DNA from: Oscillospiraceae bacterium
GTDB taxonomy: Bacteria > Bacillota > Clostridia > Oscillospirales > Oscillospiraceae
Reading direction: 5' to 3'
Assembly: GCA_022800525.1 (NCBI GenBank)
Contig: JAAWQM010000011.1
Coordinates: forward strand, 1 to 61,012
DNA: 61,012 nt
The translations under genes and the position numbers were made by a program. The notes beneath the pieces are model-generated. The model had not been told where the DNA came from. It was given only the letters and a program-made list of their open reading frames with translations, and made no database searches. Shown in pieces: positions 7,578 through 16,339 of this stretch (positions are counted from its first letter, which is position 1; the number at the start of each line of letters is the position of its first letter).

Positions 7578-8483
7578 GTGAAAATCGACCGGCTGATGAG
7601 CATTGTTGTTTATTTACTGAATCATGGCCGCACGTCCGCGCAGAAGCTTGCGCAGAAATTTGAGGTCTCCCCAAGGACCATCATGCGGGACCTGGATTCT
7701 CTGGATCAGGCCGGCATCCCTATCCAGTCCTTTTGCGGCGCGGACGGCGGCTACCAGATCATGGACAGCTTTGTTCTGGAAAAGCAGGCGGCGACAACCC
7801 GCGAATACAGCTGGATTGTCGCCGCCCTGAAGGGAATGGCAAGCGCATACACGAATAAAGATCTGGAAGAAACACTGGAGAAAGTATCCAGCGTGGAGCG
7901 TACAAAGGATCTTGCCGTTTCCATGGACCTGAGCGCAGCGTGTGAGGATGAAAAAGTAAATGAACAACTCAGACTGTTAGAGGATTCGATTGCGAAAAAA
8001 TGTCTTGTCCGCTTTACATACACCAACAGCCATGATGAAACAAGGGATATCCAGCTGGAGCCGGTTTCCCTCCAGTACAAATGGTACAACTGGTATCTGA
8101 TCGGGTATTACGAGAAATATCAGGACTATTGTATGTTCAAATTGATCCGTATGGACGATTTGCGGACTACAGACACCATCAGCGCCAAAACCCACGAGCT
8201 TTCCAAAATCAGGATGAAGGACGGCGGCAAAAGGACCGTCCGTATCAGGCTCCATGGAAAGGCCGCCGTCAAATCCAAGTGCAGGGAATATCTGAACGGA
8301 CAGGTCACGCGGGAAATGGAAAACGGTGATTTTGAGTTTTGCTTTTCCGTTCCGGAGCATGAGGCGTTCTGGTTTGGAGCAGTCCTTTCCTTTGGGAATA
8401 AGGTCAGGATCATCGAACCGCAGGAGATCAGGGACCGGATTATCAGAACCTGCAAAGAAATCCAAGCTGTATATGAAGAATAG
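7578..8483 (+). CDS. YafY-type HTH/WYL-domain transcriptional regulator
   Basis: A 301-residue regulator with an N-terminal DeoR-like helix-turn-helix (about residues 1-60, including VSPRTIMRDLDSLDQAGIPI), a linker, a WYL domain with the YKWYNWYLIGYYE segment near the middle, and a C-terminal WCX-like extension. WYL domains sense small ligands or nucleic acids and this architecture is typical of YafY/PafBC-like proteins. The GTG at 7578 is chosen because AAAGGAG precedes it by 6 nt. The gene leads into the acetyltransferase 23 nt downstream, which may be its target. Confidence 0.88.
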   Translation: MKIDRLMSIVVYLLNHGRTSAQKLAQKFEVSPRTIMRDLDSLDQAGIPIQSFCGADGGYQIMDSFVLEKQAATTREYSWIVAALKGMASAYTNKDLEETLEKVSSVERTKDLAVSMDLSAACEDEKVNEQLRLLEDSIAKKCLVRFTYTNSHDETRDIQLEPVSLQYKWYNWYLIGYYEKYQDYCMFKLIRMDDLRTTDTISAKTHELSKIRMKDGGKRTVRIRLHGKAAVKSKCREYLNGQVTREMENGDFEFCFSVPEHEAFWFGAVLSFGNKVRIIEPQEIRDRIIRTCKEIQAVYEE

Positions 8484-8506
8484 AAATTTTCGGGAGGTAA
8501 ACGGCA

Positions 8507-9070
8507 ATGCCGGACGTATACGAAAGCTGCCCAGTGTTTGAAAATGGCCAGTACCTGCTGCGGCTGACGGAGGAAAAGGACGCGGAGGATTTGCTGGAGG
8601 TCTACAGCGACAAAAACGCTCTGCCCTTTTTCAACAGCGACAACTGCCACGGCGACAACTTCTACTATCCTACGATTGGCAGGATGCGGGAGGCGGTGGA
8701 TTTCTGGTTATCCTCTTATCAGAACCGGTGGTTTGTACGGCTCACTGTCATTGACAAATCCGCCGCAAAAGCCATCGGCACCGTTGAGCTTTGCCACCGG
8801 GACGCTGAGGACGCCTTTGACAACACGGGCATCCTGCGGCTGGATGTCAAAAGCAGCCATGAAAGGGAGGACGTTCTTTTCAATATCACCGGCCTCATCA
8901 CGCCGCCCGCTTTTGAGCTGTTCTACTGCGGCAGGGTCATCACAAAAGCGCCTGTCTACGCCGTGGAACGGATCAAGGCGCTGCAAAGATTTGGCTTCAC
9001 CCAGTCGGAGCATTATCTGGTCGGTTCAAACGGCTATGCCTACAACGGTTACTGGGAAATCGCAAAATAA
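8507..9070 (+). CDS. GNAT-family N-acetyltransferase (putative)
   Basis: A 187-residue protein with a good GGGAGG ribosome site. It has the general GNAT layout: an N-terminal strand with LRLTEEKDAEDLLEVY, a central beta region carrying IGTVELC, and a late segment YAVERIKALQRFGFTQSEHYLV resembling the C-terminal alpha4-beta7 region of the fold. The acetyl-CoA loop is weak, so substrate and activity are uncertain. It follows the WYL regulator and ends at a strong bidirectional terminator. Confidence 0.65.
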   Translation: MPDVYESCPVFENGQYLLRLTEEKDAEDLLEVYSDKNALPFFNSDNCHGDNFYYPTIGRMREAVDFWLSSYQNRWFVRLTVIDKSAAKAIGTVELCHRDAEDAFDNTGILRLDVKSSHEREDVLFNITGLITPPAFELFYCGRVITKAPVYAVERIKALQRFGFTQSEHYLVGSNGYAYNGYWEIAK

Positions 9071-9171
9071 AAGAAACCCCGTTCACCACTTCTGCGAAAT
9101 GATGCATAAACAAACAGTAATCCTTCCACACAAAAATACAATAACTACCATGTTCTCCAGTGTGAAAGATC

Positions 9172-9212
9172 AATAGGAGTGGGCAGAGCTTGCGCTCTGC
9201 CCACTCCTATTT
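9172..9212. terminator. Bidirectional terminator
   Basis: A perfect stem AGGAGTGGGCAGAGC / GCTCTGCCCACTCCT with a TTGC loop, with A-runs on one side and TATTTTATT on the other. It separates the plus-strand acetyltransferase gene from the convergent minus-strand gene that ends at 9212. Confidence 0.9.
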
Positions 9213-10267
9213 TATTCTTCCACTTCAAAATTCCATTTCGGGTCGTTGGTAATAATGACCTCCCGCACCCGGCCCAGGCTGTCCAACTCCAGCAGGCACA
9301 GGAACGCCCAGCCCTGCTCGCCGCCCAGCAGCAGGCACTTCCGGCCTCCCTCGACGGTCCCGCGTCCAACCCGGTTCAGTCCGGCGGCAGTCAGGTCCTC
9401 CCGTACCACGTTCAGCAGGGTCAATGCGCTTTCCAGTCCCTCCTGACGGTTCTCCAGGAAGGTGCAGACGCAGTCGCTGCGCAGAACAGGCCCCAGCCGC
9501 TCCAGACTGCCGTCCCGGAAGAATGCAGCCAGTACCGTCAGGTCGCGGTCTCCGTCAAACAGAACTCCTCCGGCGTATTTGTCCACTGCCGCGTCGCCGG
9601 ACAGTACGCAGTAAGCCGACACCACCGCGCCGGGCTTTACCCGCTCCCGCTGTGCCTCCGCTACCAGCTCCATGGGGTGGCAAAGCTCGATGTTCCCCAT
9701 CCGGGTGGAGACGGTGACGCTGACAAACCGGGTCAGCGGCTCCATTCCCAGATACGTCTCGCCCACTTTGGCGTCAGTGACGGAACCCTCCAGCAGTACG
9801 GTGTCCTGCTGGGCTTCCACTACGCCGGAGCTTTCGCCTTCATCGTAGGATATCCGCAGGGGGAATCCCACCATATTCAGCCGCAGAGTATCCCCCTCCC
9901 GCAGGTCCGGCAGTGCGTCCGCGCATAAAATGTCCACTACCGCTGAATCCTCGCCGCCGCAGCGCACCAATGCCTGACGGCTGAGGGGAGCGGCGTCCTC
10001 CGGCGTCACGTCCTTTACCACCCAGCAGTCCCAGACGCAATCGCTGGCAGCGTGGGTGTCCATGCCGGTCAGCTCCTCCTCGCCGGTCTCCTGATTGCCT
10101 CTCGTGCGGACAATCACATGGGCATCGCCTACGCGCAGACGGTAGTAGTCCCCGCCGTAGCCGGGGATGCGCTGGCCCTCCGCCATCGCCAGGGAGGCAA
10201 GGCGGAACGCGTCCTCGGGCTTCGCCGCCAGCTCGGCCAGGCCAAAGCTGTCCAATCGCAGGGCCAT
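9212..10267 (-). CDS. Unknown 351-residue soluble protein
   Basis: I do not recognise this family. It has no signal peptide or membrane segment, is acidic and appears to be mixed alpha/beta. An N-terminal region (1-130) carries GDYYRLRVGDAHVIVRTRG and DCWVVKDVTPED, a middle region is beta-rich, and a C-terminal region of about 100 residues (FLENRQEGLESALTLLNVV onwards) has a SnoaL/NTF2-like look that I cannot confirm. It starts 2 nt after the Dabb-domain gene ends, so the two are translationally coupled or at least co-transcribed. Confidence 0.6.
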   Translation of the reverse strand: MALRLDSFGLAELAAKPEDAFRLASLAMAEGQRIPGYGGDYYRLRVGDAHVIVRTRGNQETGEEELTGMDTHAASDCVWDCWVVKDVTPEDAAPLSRQALVRCGGEDSAVVDILCADALPDLREGDTLRLNMVGFPLRISYDEGESSGVVEAQQDTVLLEGSVTDAKVGETYLGMEPLTRFVSVTVSTRMGNIELCHPMELVAEAQRERVKPGAVVSAYCVLSGDAAVDKYAGGVLFDGDRDLTVLAAFFRDGSLERLGPVLRSDCVCTFLENRQEGLESALTLLNVVREDLTAAGLNRVGRGTVEGGRKCLLLGGEQGWAFLCLLELDSLGRVREVIITNDPKWNFEVEE

Positions 10268-10269
10268 AC

Positions 10270-10551
10270 TCAGACCTCCATATCCACGGCCACCCGGTCG
10301 CTGCGGATTTCCCGGCAGAGGGAAGACACCTCAATATGGCGGGGGTCGGTCTTGTAGATCTCCAGGTCCTCCAGGGAGTCAAAGATGGAGATCAGGGCTG
10401 CGTCATAATTGCCCTGAGCGACATTTTCCCCCACCTCCTGGGAGCGGATCTGCGGGATTACGCCGTACAGGCTCCGCAGGCCGTTCAGGAATTCTTTTTG
10501 TTCGTTCTCCGTACCGGGCTTGAATTTCCACATGACGATATGCTTTATCAT
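10270..10551 (-). CDS. Dabb-family (stress-responsive A/B barrel) protein
   Basis: A 93-residue protein opening MIKHIVMWKFKPG, the hallmark first strand of dimeric alpha/beta-barrel (Dabb) proteins, with the usual length and the later D-x-A-L-I-S-x-F-D segment. Members form small dimeric barrels and are often of unknown biochemical role. AAGGAG precedes the ATG. It sits 2 nt ahead of the unknown 351-residue gene. Confidence 0.85.
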   Translation of the reverse strand: MIKHIVMWKFKPGTENEQKEFLNGLRSLYGVIPQIRSQEVGENVAQGNYDAALISIFDSLEDLEIYKTDPRHIEVSSLCREIRSDRVAVDMEV

Positions 10552-10616
10552 GGTTTCGTCTCCTTTTTTGTAATTTATTTCCGGCCGTTTGGTTCGGAAG
10601 TAATACTATGATTGAT

Positions 10617-11615
10617 TCAATTGATCTTTAATATCCGGATGTCCTGTCCGAAAAATCTCAGAATCTGATATTCCCCCTGGATACGGGAAAGCACCGCCTC
10701 TCCGTAACGTTCCCGCAGCTTGTCCATTGTCAGATTGGTGGACAGAATATTCTTTTTCTGATTGATCAGCCGGTCGTTGATGATCCGGTAAAACGCCGAT
10801 TGGACAAAGCTGGTCAGCATCTCCGTCCCCACGTCGTCCATAATCAGCAGGTCGCAGTTCATATACCGGTTGATTTCCTCCCCGGGGTCCTCCTCGAAGG
10901 GGTTTTCACGGCCGAACTTCCCGCTCTCAAACTGCTGGAACACATGGGCCGCCGTATCGTAGACGACGGAAAAGCCTTTCTCGCTGACCTTCCGGGCGAT
11001 GCAGGCGGACAGAAACGTTTTTCCCAGCCCCGGCGCGCCGGTGAACAGCAGATTTCCACTGCGCCTGGAAAACAGGTGGGCATAGCGTCCGCAGATATCC
11101 CGGATGATCTCCATATTCTGCAGCGGACTGAGGCCGTAATCCGGCCAGACCTGCTTGTCGTACCACGCAAAGGAAAAGGACTCAAAGGACTGTCCGCCCA
11201 GGTCCAGCAGCTTGCTCAGCCGCCGGTTCTGCTCCTGGGTGTAGTATTTTTGCAGGCATCTGCACGGTGTACCGTCGGACAAATAACCGCTGTCCCCGCA
11301 CTGAGGGCACTCCGGAGCGCCGTCCAGACAGTCGTAGGCATACCCGGCCCCCACCAGCAGCTCGGCCCGCTCCCGCTGAAGGTCCAGGCTGTCCCGCTCC
11401 AGATTTGCCATGGCCGATTCCAGATTGGCGTCCGTTTCAAAGGCGGTCTGGATGATTTTGGCGGCGGTGCCCCGCAGCTCCTGGTCAATCTGTTCCACTC
11501 TTGGCACCCGGCGGTAAACCTCACTGGTCAGCTTTTCCTGCTGCGCCCGCCGTTTATTGCGGTCCATCTGGAACCGGCGCAGAGCGGCGGTCATGATTTT
11601 CGCGTCATAGGCCAT
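10617..11615 (-). CDS. DnaC/DnaI-type helicase loader ATPase
   Basis: A 332-residue AAA+ ATPase of the DnaC/IstB family. The N-terminal 130 residues are helical and end in a zinc-ribbon-like cysteine set (Cys103, 106, 118, 120). Walker A (GAPGLGKT) is at 193-200 and Walker B (LLIMDDVG) near 255-262. In firmicutes such proteins load the replicative helicase. The ATG shares one base with the stop of the DnaD-like gene upstream, a typical coupled pair, and the pair sits 1 kb from dnaA, supporting a replication-initiation role. Confidence 0.85.
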   Translation of the reverse strand: MAYDAKIMTAALRRFQMDRNKRRAQQEKLTSEVYRRVPRVEQIDQELRGTAAKIIQTAFETDANLESAMANLERDSLDLQRERAELLVGAGYAYDCLDGAPECPQCGDSGYLSDGTPCRCLQKYYTQEQNRRLSKLLDLGGQSFESFSFAWYDKQVWPDYGLSPLQNMEIIRDICGRYAHLFSRRSGNLLFTGAPGLGKTFLSACIARKVSEKGFSVVYDTAAHVFQQFESGKFGRENPFEEDPGEEINRYMNCDLLIMDDVGTEMLTSFVQSAFYRIINDRLINQKKNILSTNLTMDKLRERYGEAVLSRIQGEYQILRFFGQDIRILKIN

Positions 11616-12598
11616 TATGTCTCCTCCATCTCACGGCGCAGCTGCTGGCGGTACTTCTCCATCCGGGCGATATCATCCTGGGTGGCGCCCGGGTCTGGCT
11701 TTCTGGTCCGCGCAGGCTGCTGGGCAGGCTTATCCCCCGCCTCCACCTGGTCCAGGGTGTGCAGTCCTTTCTCATGCCAGGAACAGAGAATCTTGTTCAT
11801 ATAGGGCCATTTCAGCTCCTTGCATTTCAGCACGGTCTTGTCATAGGCCCGTTCAATGGCTTTGTCCTCAAAACCCATTCCGACCCAGGCCAGCAGGTAT
11901 TTTTCCTCGCCGGGTGAGGGCTTGCGGCCTTCCAGACCCAGCAGGCGCATCATACGGGGCAGCGCTTCCTGGCTCTGGTGGTATTTCCTGATGTAGGCGG
12001 CGGCGCTCTCCTGGGTCATGAGGCCCAGGCGGGCCCAGACGTAGCCCTCTTTTTCAATCTGCCGCAACGTGGGCTGACGGCCCTTGCCATAGCGTTGAAC
12101 GATACGTTCTCCACAAAAGCTGACCAGAAGGTAGATAACATCGGAGGGGAGACCAAGCTGATCATACAGGCCCAGCAGGATGGCAAGGTCTGGCGTGGTC
12201 AGCTTTTTGCCCAGCTTTTGCTCCACCGCGCTGGTGAGACCCGCGAATTCCTGACCCTCCAGAGCCCGGGCCATATCGGCGCGGGTGTATTCGGGGCGTT
12301 GGTCCTCCGCCCGCCGGGGCGGCGCGGGCTGCGGCTGAGACGGGGAGGAGAGGCCCTCCCTGCCTGGAAGACTTACCAGTCCCTGGGCGGACAGGCTGTT
12401 CAAGGCCCGCTGGAAGCGGTCCGGGGACCACTTCAGCTCGGCGCGGGCTTTTTCATCGTCCATACTGCCCTTGTTTTTCAGGACAGCGATATATAAGAGG
12501 GCGGCGTCGCCGTCGCCGGAGGCAATCAGCCGCCGGGCCGTTGGGCCGGATATGACTACGCTCTCATCCTCCGACAGGCGCAGGGTATAGTTGCTTAT
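11615..12598 (-). CDS. DnaD-domain replication initiation protein, probable ATA start
   Basis: The C-terminal half carries a DnaB_2/DnaD domain, recognised by its final helix KAIERAYDKTVLKCKELKW followed by PYMNKILCSWHEKG. The N-terminal domain (YTLRLSEDE, then GDGDAALLYIAVLK) resembles the winged-helix part of DnaD/DnaB proteins. A strong AAAGGAGG site (12607-12614) stands exactly 8 nt before an ATA codon at 12598-12596, and homologous-looking N-termini would start there. The only upstream ATG (12637) has no ribosome site and would add 13 residues. I therefore prefer ATA, with moderate confidence. Coupled to the DnaC-like loader. Confidence 0.78.
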   Translation of the reverse strand: MSNYTLRLSEDESVVISGPTARRLIASGDGDAALLYIAVLKNKGSMDDEKARAELKWSPDRFQRALNSLSAQGLVSLPGREGLSSPSQPQPAPPRRAEDQRPEYTRADMARALEGQEFAGLTSAVEQKLGKKLTTPDLAILLGLYDQLGLPSDVIYLLVSFCGERIVQRYGKGRQPTLRQIEKEGYVWARLGLMTQESAAAYIRKYHQSQEALPRMMRLLGLEGRKPSPGEEKYLLAWVGMGFEDKAIERAYDKTVLKCKELKWPYMNKILCSWHEKGLHTLDQVEAGDKPAQQPARTRKPDPGATQDDIARMEKYRQQLRREMEET

Positions 12599-12651
12599 GT
12601 TCTCCGCCTCCTTTCGTTCGCCCCCAAAAGGGGGCATGTTGTTTCTACTTT

Positions 12652-12680
12652 ATTTTACACGAAAAGTCAGGTTTCGTAAA
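12652..12680 (-). promoter_or_regulatory. Putative promoter of the dnaD-dnaC pair
   Basis: On the minus strand CGTAAA reads as TTTACG (12675-12680), followed by a 17-nt spacer and TAAAAT (12652-12657). The -35 is weak; the -10 is acceptable. It lies between the gene and repeat copy B. Confidence 0.45.
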
Positions 12681-12747
12681 GGGGGAGTTTTTATATTCCT
12701 TTCGGCTGCTGCCGCCCCCGGCGGCAGGGGGAACGGTTTCTGCTCAA

Positions 12748-13110
12748 TGGCCCGGGCTTGCGCAGCCCGGACCTGCGGTTACTTTTGTCTTGTGGCAAAA
12801 GTAACCAAAAACACACCAGAACCTACGGTTCTGGACTCCCTTCTCGGTGATGCCTCCGGCATGACCTCGGCGGGGGATTTTCAGACACGCCTGCAAATGA
12901 AGAGCTGCGGCGCCCCGTGAACAAGAGGTCCTTCGGGCATCTGATCTGGGGGTCTGGTAATATTCCAACTCCGGCTGACGCCCTGTTAAAGGGTCAGAGC
13001 CATCTGGGCAGTGACGTGCTAGCGGCGCTGCCGGGCCGGCCGTTGGGCCGCAGGCACAATGACGGCCCAGCGGGGCGTTCTGTCGCGGGATGATTCTGTA
13101 GGATGCATCT
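12748..13110 (+). repeat. Dispersed structured repeat, copy B
   Basis: This about 360-bp stretch closely matches 57131-57490 in the same orientation and the core of 4118-4405 in reverse. It opens with a CCGGGCT/AGCCCGG hairpin, then an 11-bp stem GGTTACTTTTG / CAAAAGTAACC (12777-12787/12796-12806), then the invariant CCAGAACC-tac-GGTTCTGG hairpin, and further stems. Downstream to 13500 is more GC-rich palindromic sequence, including a partial extra hairpin copy at 13441-13480. No gene is supported between 12638 and 13611. Confidence 0.82.
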
Positions 13111-13440
13111 GGCGTAGGGCGCACATTGTGCGCCCGCAAGGCAACGCCGCTGGCCCAATGACAGCTCACGGTCAGAACCGTACGAATGACGATGGCATTA
13201 CCCAACACCGCCGTAGGGCGCGCCGTCCGCATTCCAAGGGACTGATTTGCAGCCACGGCGATGGCGCGCAGCTCATATAGAAGCGGCGCTGCAGCGACCC
13301 GCCACCGTCAGAACCTGTGGGTAGCCGCAGAAGTCCGGCGCGCTAACGCAGGCATCAGGTCAGAACGAACCAAGGTATCGTCGGAGGGCAAACAAAACCA
13401 TACATTTAGGGGTTTCTCAAGGGGGCGGCCCCCCTTGAGG

Positions 13441-13480
13441 GCACTTTTGTTACTTTTCCTGCAAGGGAAAAGTAAGCCTC
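13441..13480 (-). repeat. Partial repeat copy D (hairpin module only)
   Basis: The hairpin TTACTTTTCC-tgcaag-GGAAAAGTAA (13450-13459/13466-13475), preceded by GCACTTTTG, matches the corresponding module of copy A (GTACTTTTG then CCTGCTTTTCC...GGAAAAGCAGG) in the same orientation. The rest of the long repeat is absent; a CTCAAGGGGG/CCCCCTTGAG palindrome lies just before it. Confidence 0.6.
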
Positions 13481-13534
13481 CGTCCCCGCCCGCGCGGGCG
13501 GACAAAAATCAATCTTTATATTAGAATAAGTATA

Positions 13535-13563
13535 TTGCAATTTCACCCATTGTTTGGTATAAT
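13535..13563 (+). promoter_or_regulatory. dnaA promoter
   Basis: TTGCAA (13535-13540), a 17-nt spacer and a perfect TATAAT (13558-13563) lie 48 nt before the dnaA ATG. No DnaA box is evident right here, so autoregulation would have to act from the oriC side. Confidence 0.8.
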
Positions 13564-13611
13564 AAACTCATTCATTTTTGACCGGGAAAAAGAAAAAAGG
13601 AGAGCTTCTCT

Positions 13612-14925
13612 ATGCAGTCTGTTTCGGATATATGGGATATGATCCTGGCCCGATTACGGGAGGATCTGTCAGAAACCACTATCAAAACCTGGTTCGATGA
13701 GACAACCGTCGTCGCCCTGGAGGGCAACGAACTCATCCTCCATTGCCCCAACAACTTCAAACGCTCCAACATCCAGGACCGGTTTCTGCCTAATATCGAA
13801 GCCGGCCTCAAGGACATCTTCTCCTCCGATATCGCCGTGCGCCTGCTGGACGACGAACAGCTCCAACGCCTCCAGGACCAGGAAAACCAAAAACCATCCT
13901 CCATGATGGACAGCGGAGAATTCACCTTCGACACCTTTGTAGTGGGCCCCTCCAACCAGTTGGCCTGCTCCGCTGCCCAGGCGGTGGCCGATGCCCCCGG
14001 ACGCCGCTACAACCCCCTCTTCATCTACGGCAGCTCCGGCCTGGGCAAAACGCACCTCCTTTACGCAATCGCTCACGAAATCCGCAAAAACACCCCCTCC
14101 GCCCGCATCCTCTATATCAAGGGCGACGACTTCATCAACGACTTTATCGAAGCCGTCCGAAGCGGACGGCCCATGAACGATTTCCGCGTCAAATACCGGG
14201 AGGCCGACCTCATGCTGGTGGACGACATCCAATTCGTCGCCGGTAAAGTTGAGACGCAAAACGAGTTTTTCCACACCTTCAACACCTTATATGAAAGCAA
14301 AAAGCAAATCGTACTGACCTCCGACCGGCCTCCACAGGAAATGGCCCTGCTGGACGACCGCCTTCGCACCCGCTTTGAATGGGGACTGATGGCTGACGTA
14401 CAGCAGCCCGTTTTTGAAACCCGTGTGGCTATCGTCAAAAACAAAGCAGCCAATCTTGGATTGATCCTCTCAGACTCCATCGCCGGATATATCGCCGGGA
14501 AGATCACCTCCAACGTCCGGCAGCTGGAGGGAACTGTCCACAAAATCAAAGCCTTCCACGACCTGAACCAGGAAATCAATCAGGACACCGTAGACCGGGC
14601 TATCCAGGACATGATCCGCTCCAACGAATTTATCATCACTCCGGACAACATCATCAAAGAGGTCTGCCGCTATTTCCGCATTGAGGAGGACCAGATCCGC
14701 GGGCCGTCCCGCAGCCGGGACATCCTCAACGCCCGCCAGATTGCCATGTACCTCATCCGCCGCATGACCAACCTGTCCCTGGACGACACCGGCAAGCTCT
14801 TCGGAGGACGAGACCACTCCACTACTCTCAACGGCGTAACCAAAGTCGAAAACAAAATGAAAAATGACAACAACTACGCCGAAACCGTCAAAGCCATCAT
14901 GACCAACATCAACTCCTCAAAGTAA
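13612..14925 (+). CDS. dnaA: Chromosomal replication initiator protein DnaA
   Basis: A 437-residue AAA+ initiator that binds DnaA boxes and opens oriC. The N-terminal helicase-interacting domain covers residues 1-80. A short linker follows, then the ATPase domain with Walker A GSSGLGKTH (140-148) and Walker B LMLVDDIQF (200-208), and the C-terminal DNA-binding domain with the DnaA signature GGRDHSTTLNGV (398-409). Length and order are standard. A GGAGAG site precedes the ATG. The sense strand is noticeably C-rich, unlike gyrB/gyrA downstream, which agrees with the strand switch at the origin. Confidence 0.99.
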   Translation: MQSVSDIWDMILARLREDLSETTIKTWFDETTVVALEGNELILHCPNNFKRSNIQDRFLPNIEAGLKDIFSSDIAVRLLDDEQLQRLQDQENQKPSSMMDSGEFTFDTFVVGPSNQLACSAAQAVADAPGRRYNPLFIYGSSGLGKTHLLYAIAHEIRKNTPSARILYIKGDDFINDFIEAVRSGRPMNDFRVKYREADLMLVDDIQFVAGKVETQNEFFHTFNTLYESKKQIVLTSDRPPQEMALLDDRLRTRFEWGLMADVQQPVFETRVAIVKNKAANLGLILSDSIAGYIAGKITSNVRQLEGTVHKIKAFHDLNQEINQDTVDRAIQDMIRSNEFIITPDNIIKEVCRYFRIEEDQIRGPSRSRDILNARQIAMYLIRRMTNLSLDDTGKLFGGRDHSTTLNGVTKVENKMKNDNNYAETVKAIMTNINSSK

Positions 14926-15180
14926 CGGAAAGCGATATCAACATTTTCCCCAAAGTTTTCCACAAAAGAAACAATAACTTCTCAACAGCGGCTGTGGAAA
15001 ACGTTGGGTCCGAAAAGCGCTGTGGAAATCTGAACAGATTCCCCGACATTTTCCACAAAATATTTCCCGCCATTTTTCCAGTCTTTTCAATGGCTGCGGC
15101 CAGTTATCCACAAAATTTTTCCCTACTGCCGCTCCTACTGAAAAATACTAAACTTATTCTTCTCACCGGTCAATTATGCG
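14926..15180. other. oriC: DnaA-box cluster between dnaA and dnaN
   Basis: Five clear DnaA boxes are present: 14956-14964 (TTTTCCACA, +), 14993-15001 (-), 15021-15029 (ATTTCCACA, -), 15049-15057 (TTTTCCACA, +) and the consensus TTATCCACA at 15104-15112 (+). AT-rich sequence from 15112 to about 15170 is a plausible unwinding element. The position between dnaA and dnaN is the usual firmicute origin. The change in strand base bias between dnaA and recF/gyrB agrees. Confidence 0.9.
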
Positions 15181-15214
15181 CCTGAACGCGCTTGTCACAG
15201 AAAGGGAACACACT

Positions 15215-16327
15215 ATGAAATTCTCCTGCGAAAAGCTCTTCCTTCAATCCGCTGTTAACACCGCTTCCCGTGTCGCCGCAACCAAAAGCTCCATCCCCGC
15301 TCTGGAAGGAATCCTCCTCCAGGCAGACGCGCAGCTCACAATCTCCGGCTACAACATGCAGACAGGAATCCGCACAACCCTGGACGCCGACATTACCGAA
15401 GAAGGCGCTCTGGTTCTGCCCTCCAGACTGTTCGGCGAAATTATCCGCCGTATGCCGGATGATGCCATCAGCTTCTCCGCTGACAAAAACCTTAACGTTC
15501 ATCTGACCTGCGGCGACGTGGACTACAACATCCAAGCCCTCTCCGCTGAAGATTACCCGGATCTGCCCGTAGTGGAGGACCAATATTCCATCCGCATTCA
15601 ACAAAAAACCCTTCGTTCCATGATCGCTGAAACCAGTTTTGCCGTCTCCACTGACGAGGTACGGCCCATCCACACCGGGTCCCTCTTTGAAATCAATGAG
15701 GGCGGGCTGACCATTGTCAGCGTGGACGGCTTCCGGCTGGCCCTGCGGCAGGAACCGCTGGATATGGTCAGCGGCGGAACCTTTTCCTTCGTCGCTCCCG
15801 GAACTGCACTGAATGAGGTGGAAAAAATCTGCGACGACACTGACGAGGAAGTTTTGATTACTCTCGGTAATCGACATCTGCTGTTCGAAGTGGGAAACAA
15901 TCAGCTGATCTGCCGCCGCCTGGAGGGCGAATTTCTGGACTACAAATCCGCCATCCCCAGGACAAATCCTATTATCGTCACTGCAGACACGAAGGCGCTG
16001 ATGCAGTCCATTGACCGCGTTTCCGTCGTCATTTCGGAGAAACAGAAAAGTCCGGTACAGTGCACATTCACCGACGGGAAAGTTACCATGACCGCAAAAA
16101 CCGCCAACGGGGAAGCAAAAGACATCTGTTCCGTTTCCGGTGATGGGAATAACCTGAAAATCGGATTCAATAACCGCTACCTGATGGACGCCCTGAAAAA
16201 CGCCCCGGCGGACACTGTACGCATTGAACTGAACACAGGCATCTCGCCCTGCGTAATCCTTCCTGCGGAGGGAGAGGAGAAGTTCCTCTATATGGTACTG
16301 CCTGTACGGCTGAAAAATAACGGATAA
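15215..16327 (+). CDS. dnaN: DNA polymerase III sliding clamp (beta subunit)
   Basis: A 370-residue beta clamp, opening MKFSCEKLFLQSAVNTASRV and ending in the typical YMVLPVRL segment. It forms a dimeric ring that tethers polymerase to DNA. I chose the ATG at 15215, since AGAAAGGG lies just upstream and the next upstream ATG at 15176 would add 13 residues not seen in clamps. It follows oriC and leads directly into yaaA and recF. Confidence 0.98.
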   Translation: MKFSCEKLFLQSAVNTASRVAATKSSIPALEGILLQADAQLTISGYNMQTGIRTTLDADITEEGALVLPSRLFGEIIRRMPDDAISFSADKNLNVHLTCGDVDYNIQALSAEDYPDLPVVEDQYSIRIQQKTLRSMIAETSFAVSTDEVRPIHTGSLFEINEGGLTIVSVDGFRLALRQEPLDMVSGGTFSFVAPGTALNEVEKICDDTDEEVLITLGNRHLLFEVGNNQLICRRLEGEFLDYKSAIPRTNPIIVTADTKALMQSIDRVSVVISEKQKSPVQCTFTDGKVTMTAKTANGEAKDICSVSGDGNNLKIGFNNRYLMDALKNAPADTVRIELNTGISPCVILPAEGEEKFLYMVLPVRLKNNG

Positions 16328-16339
16328 GGGTATACTTCA

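Noticed and set aside
12744-13256. Open frames of up to 170 codons across repeat copies B, C and A (minus/plus)
   Set aside because: They lack ribosome sites, the copies start and end differently, and changes follow stem pairing rather than codons. I treat them as non-coding repeat.
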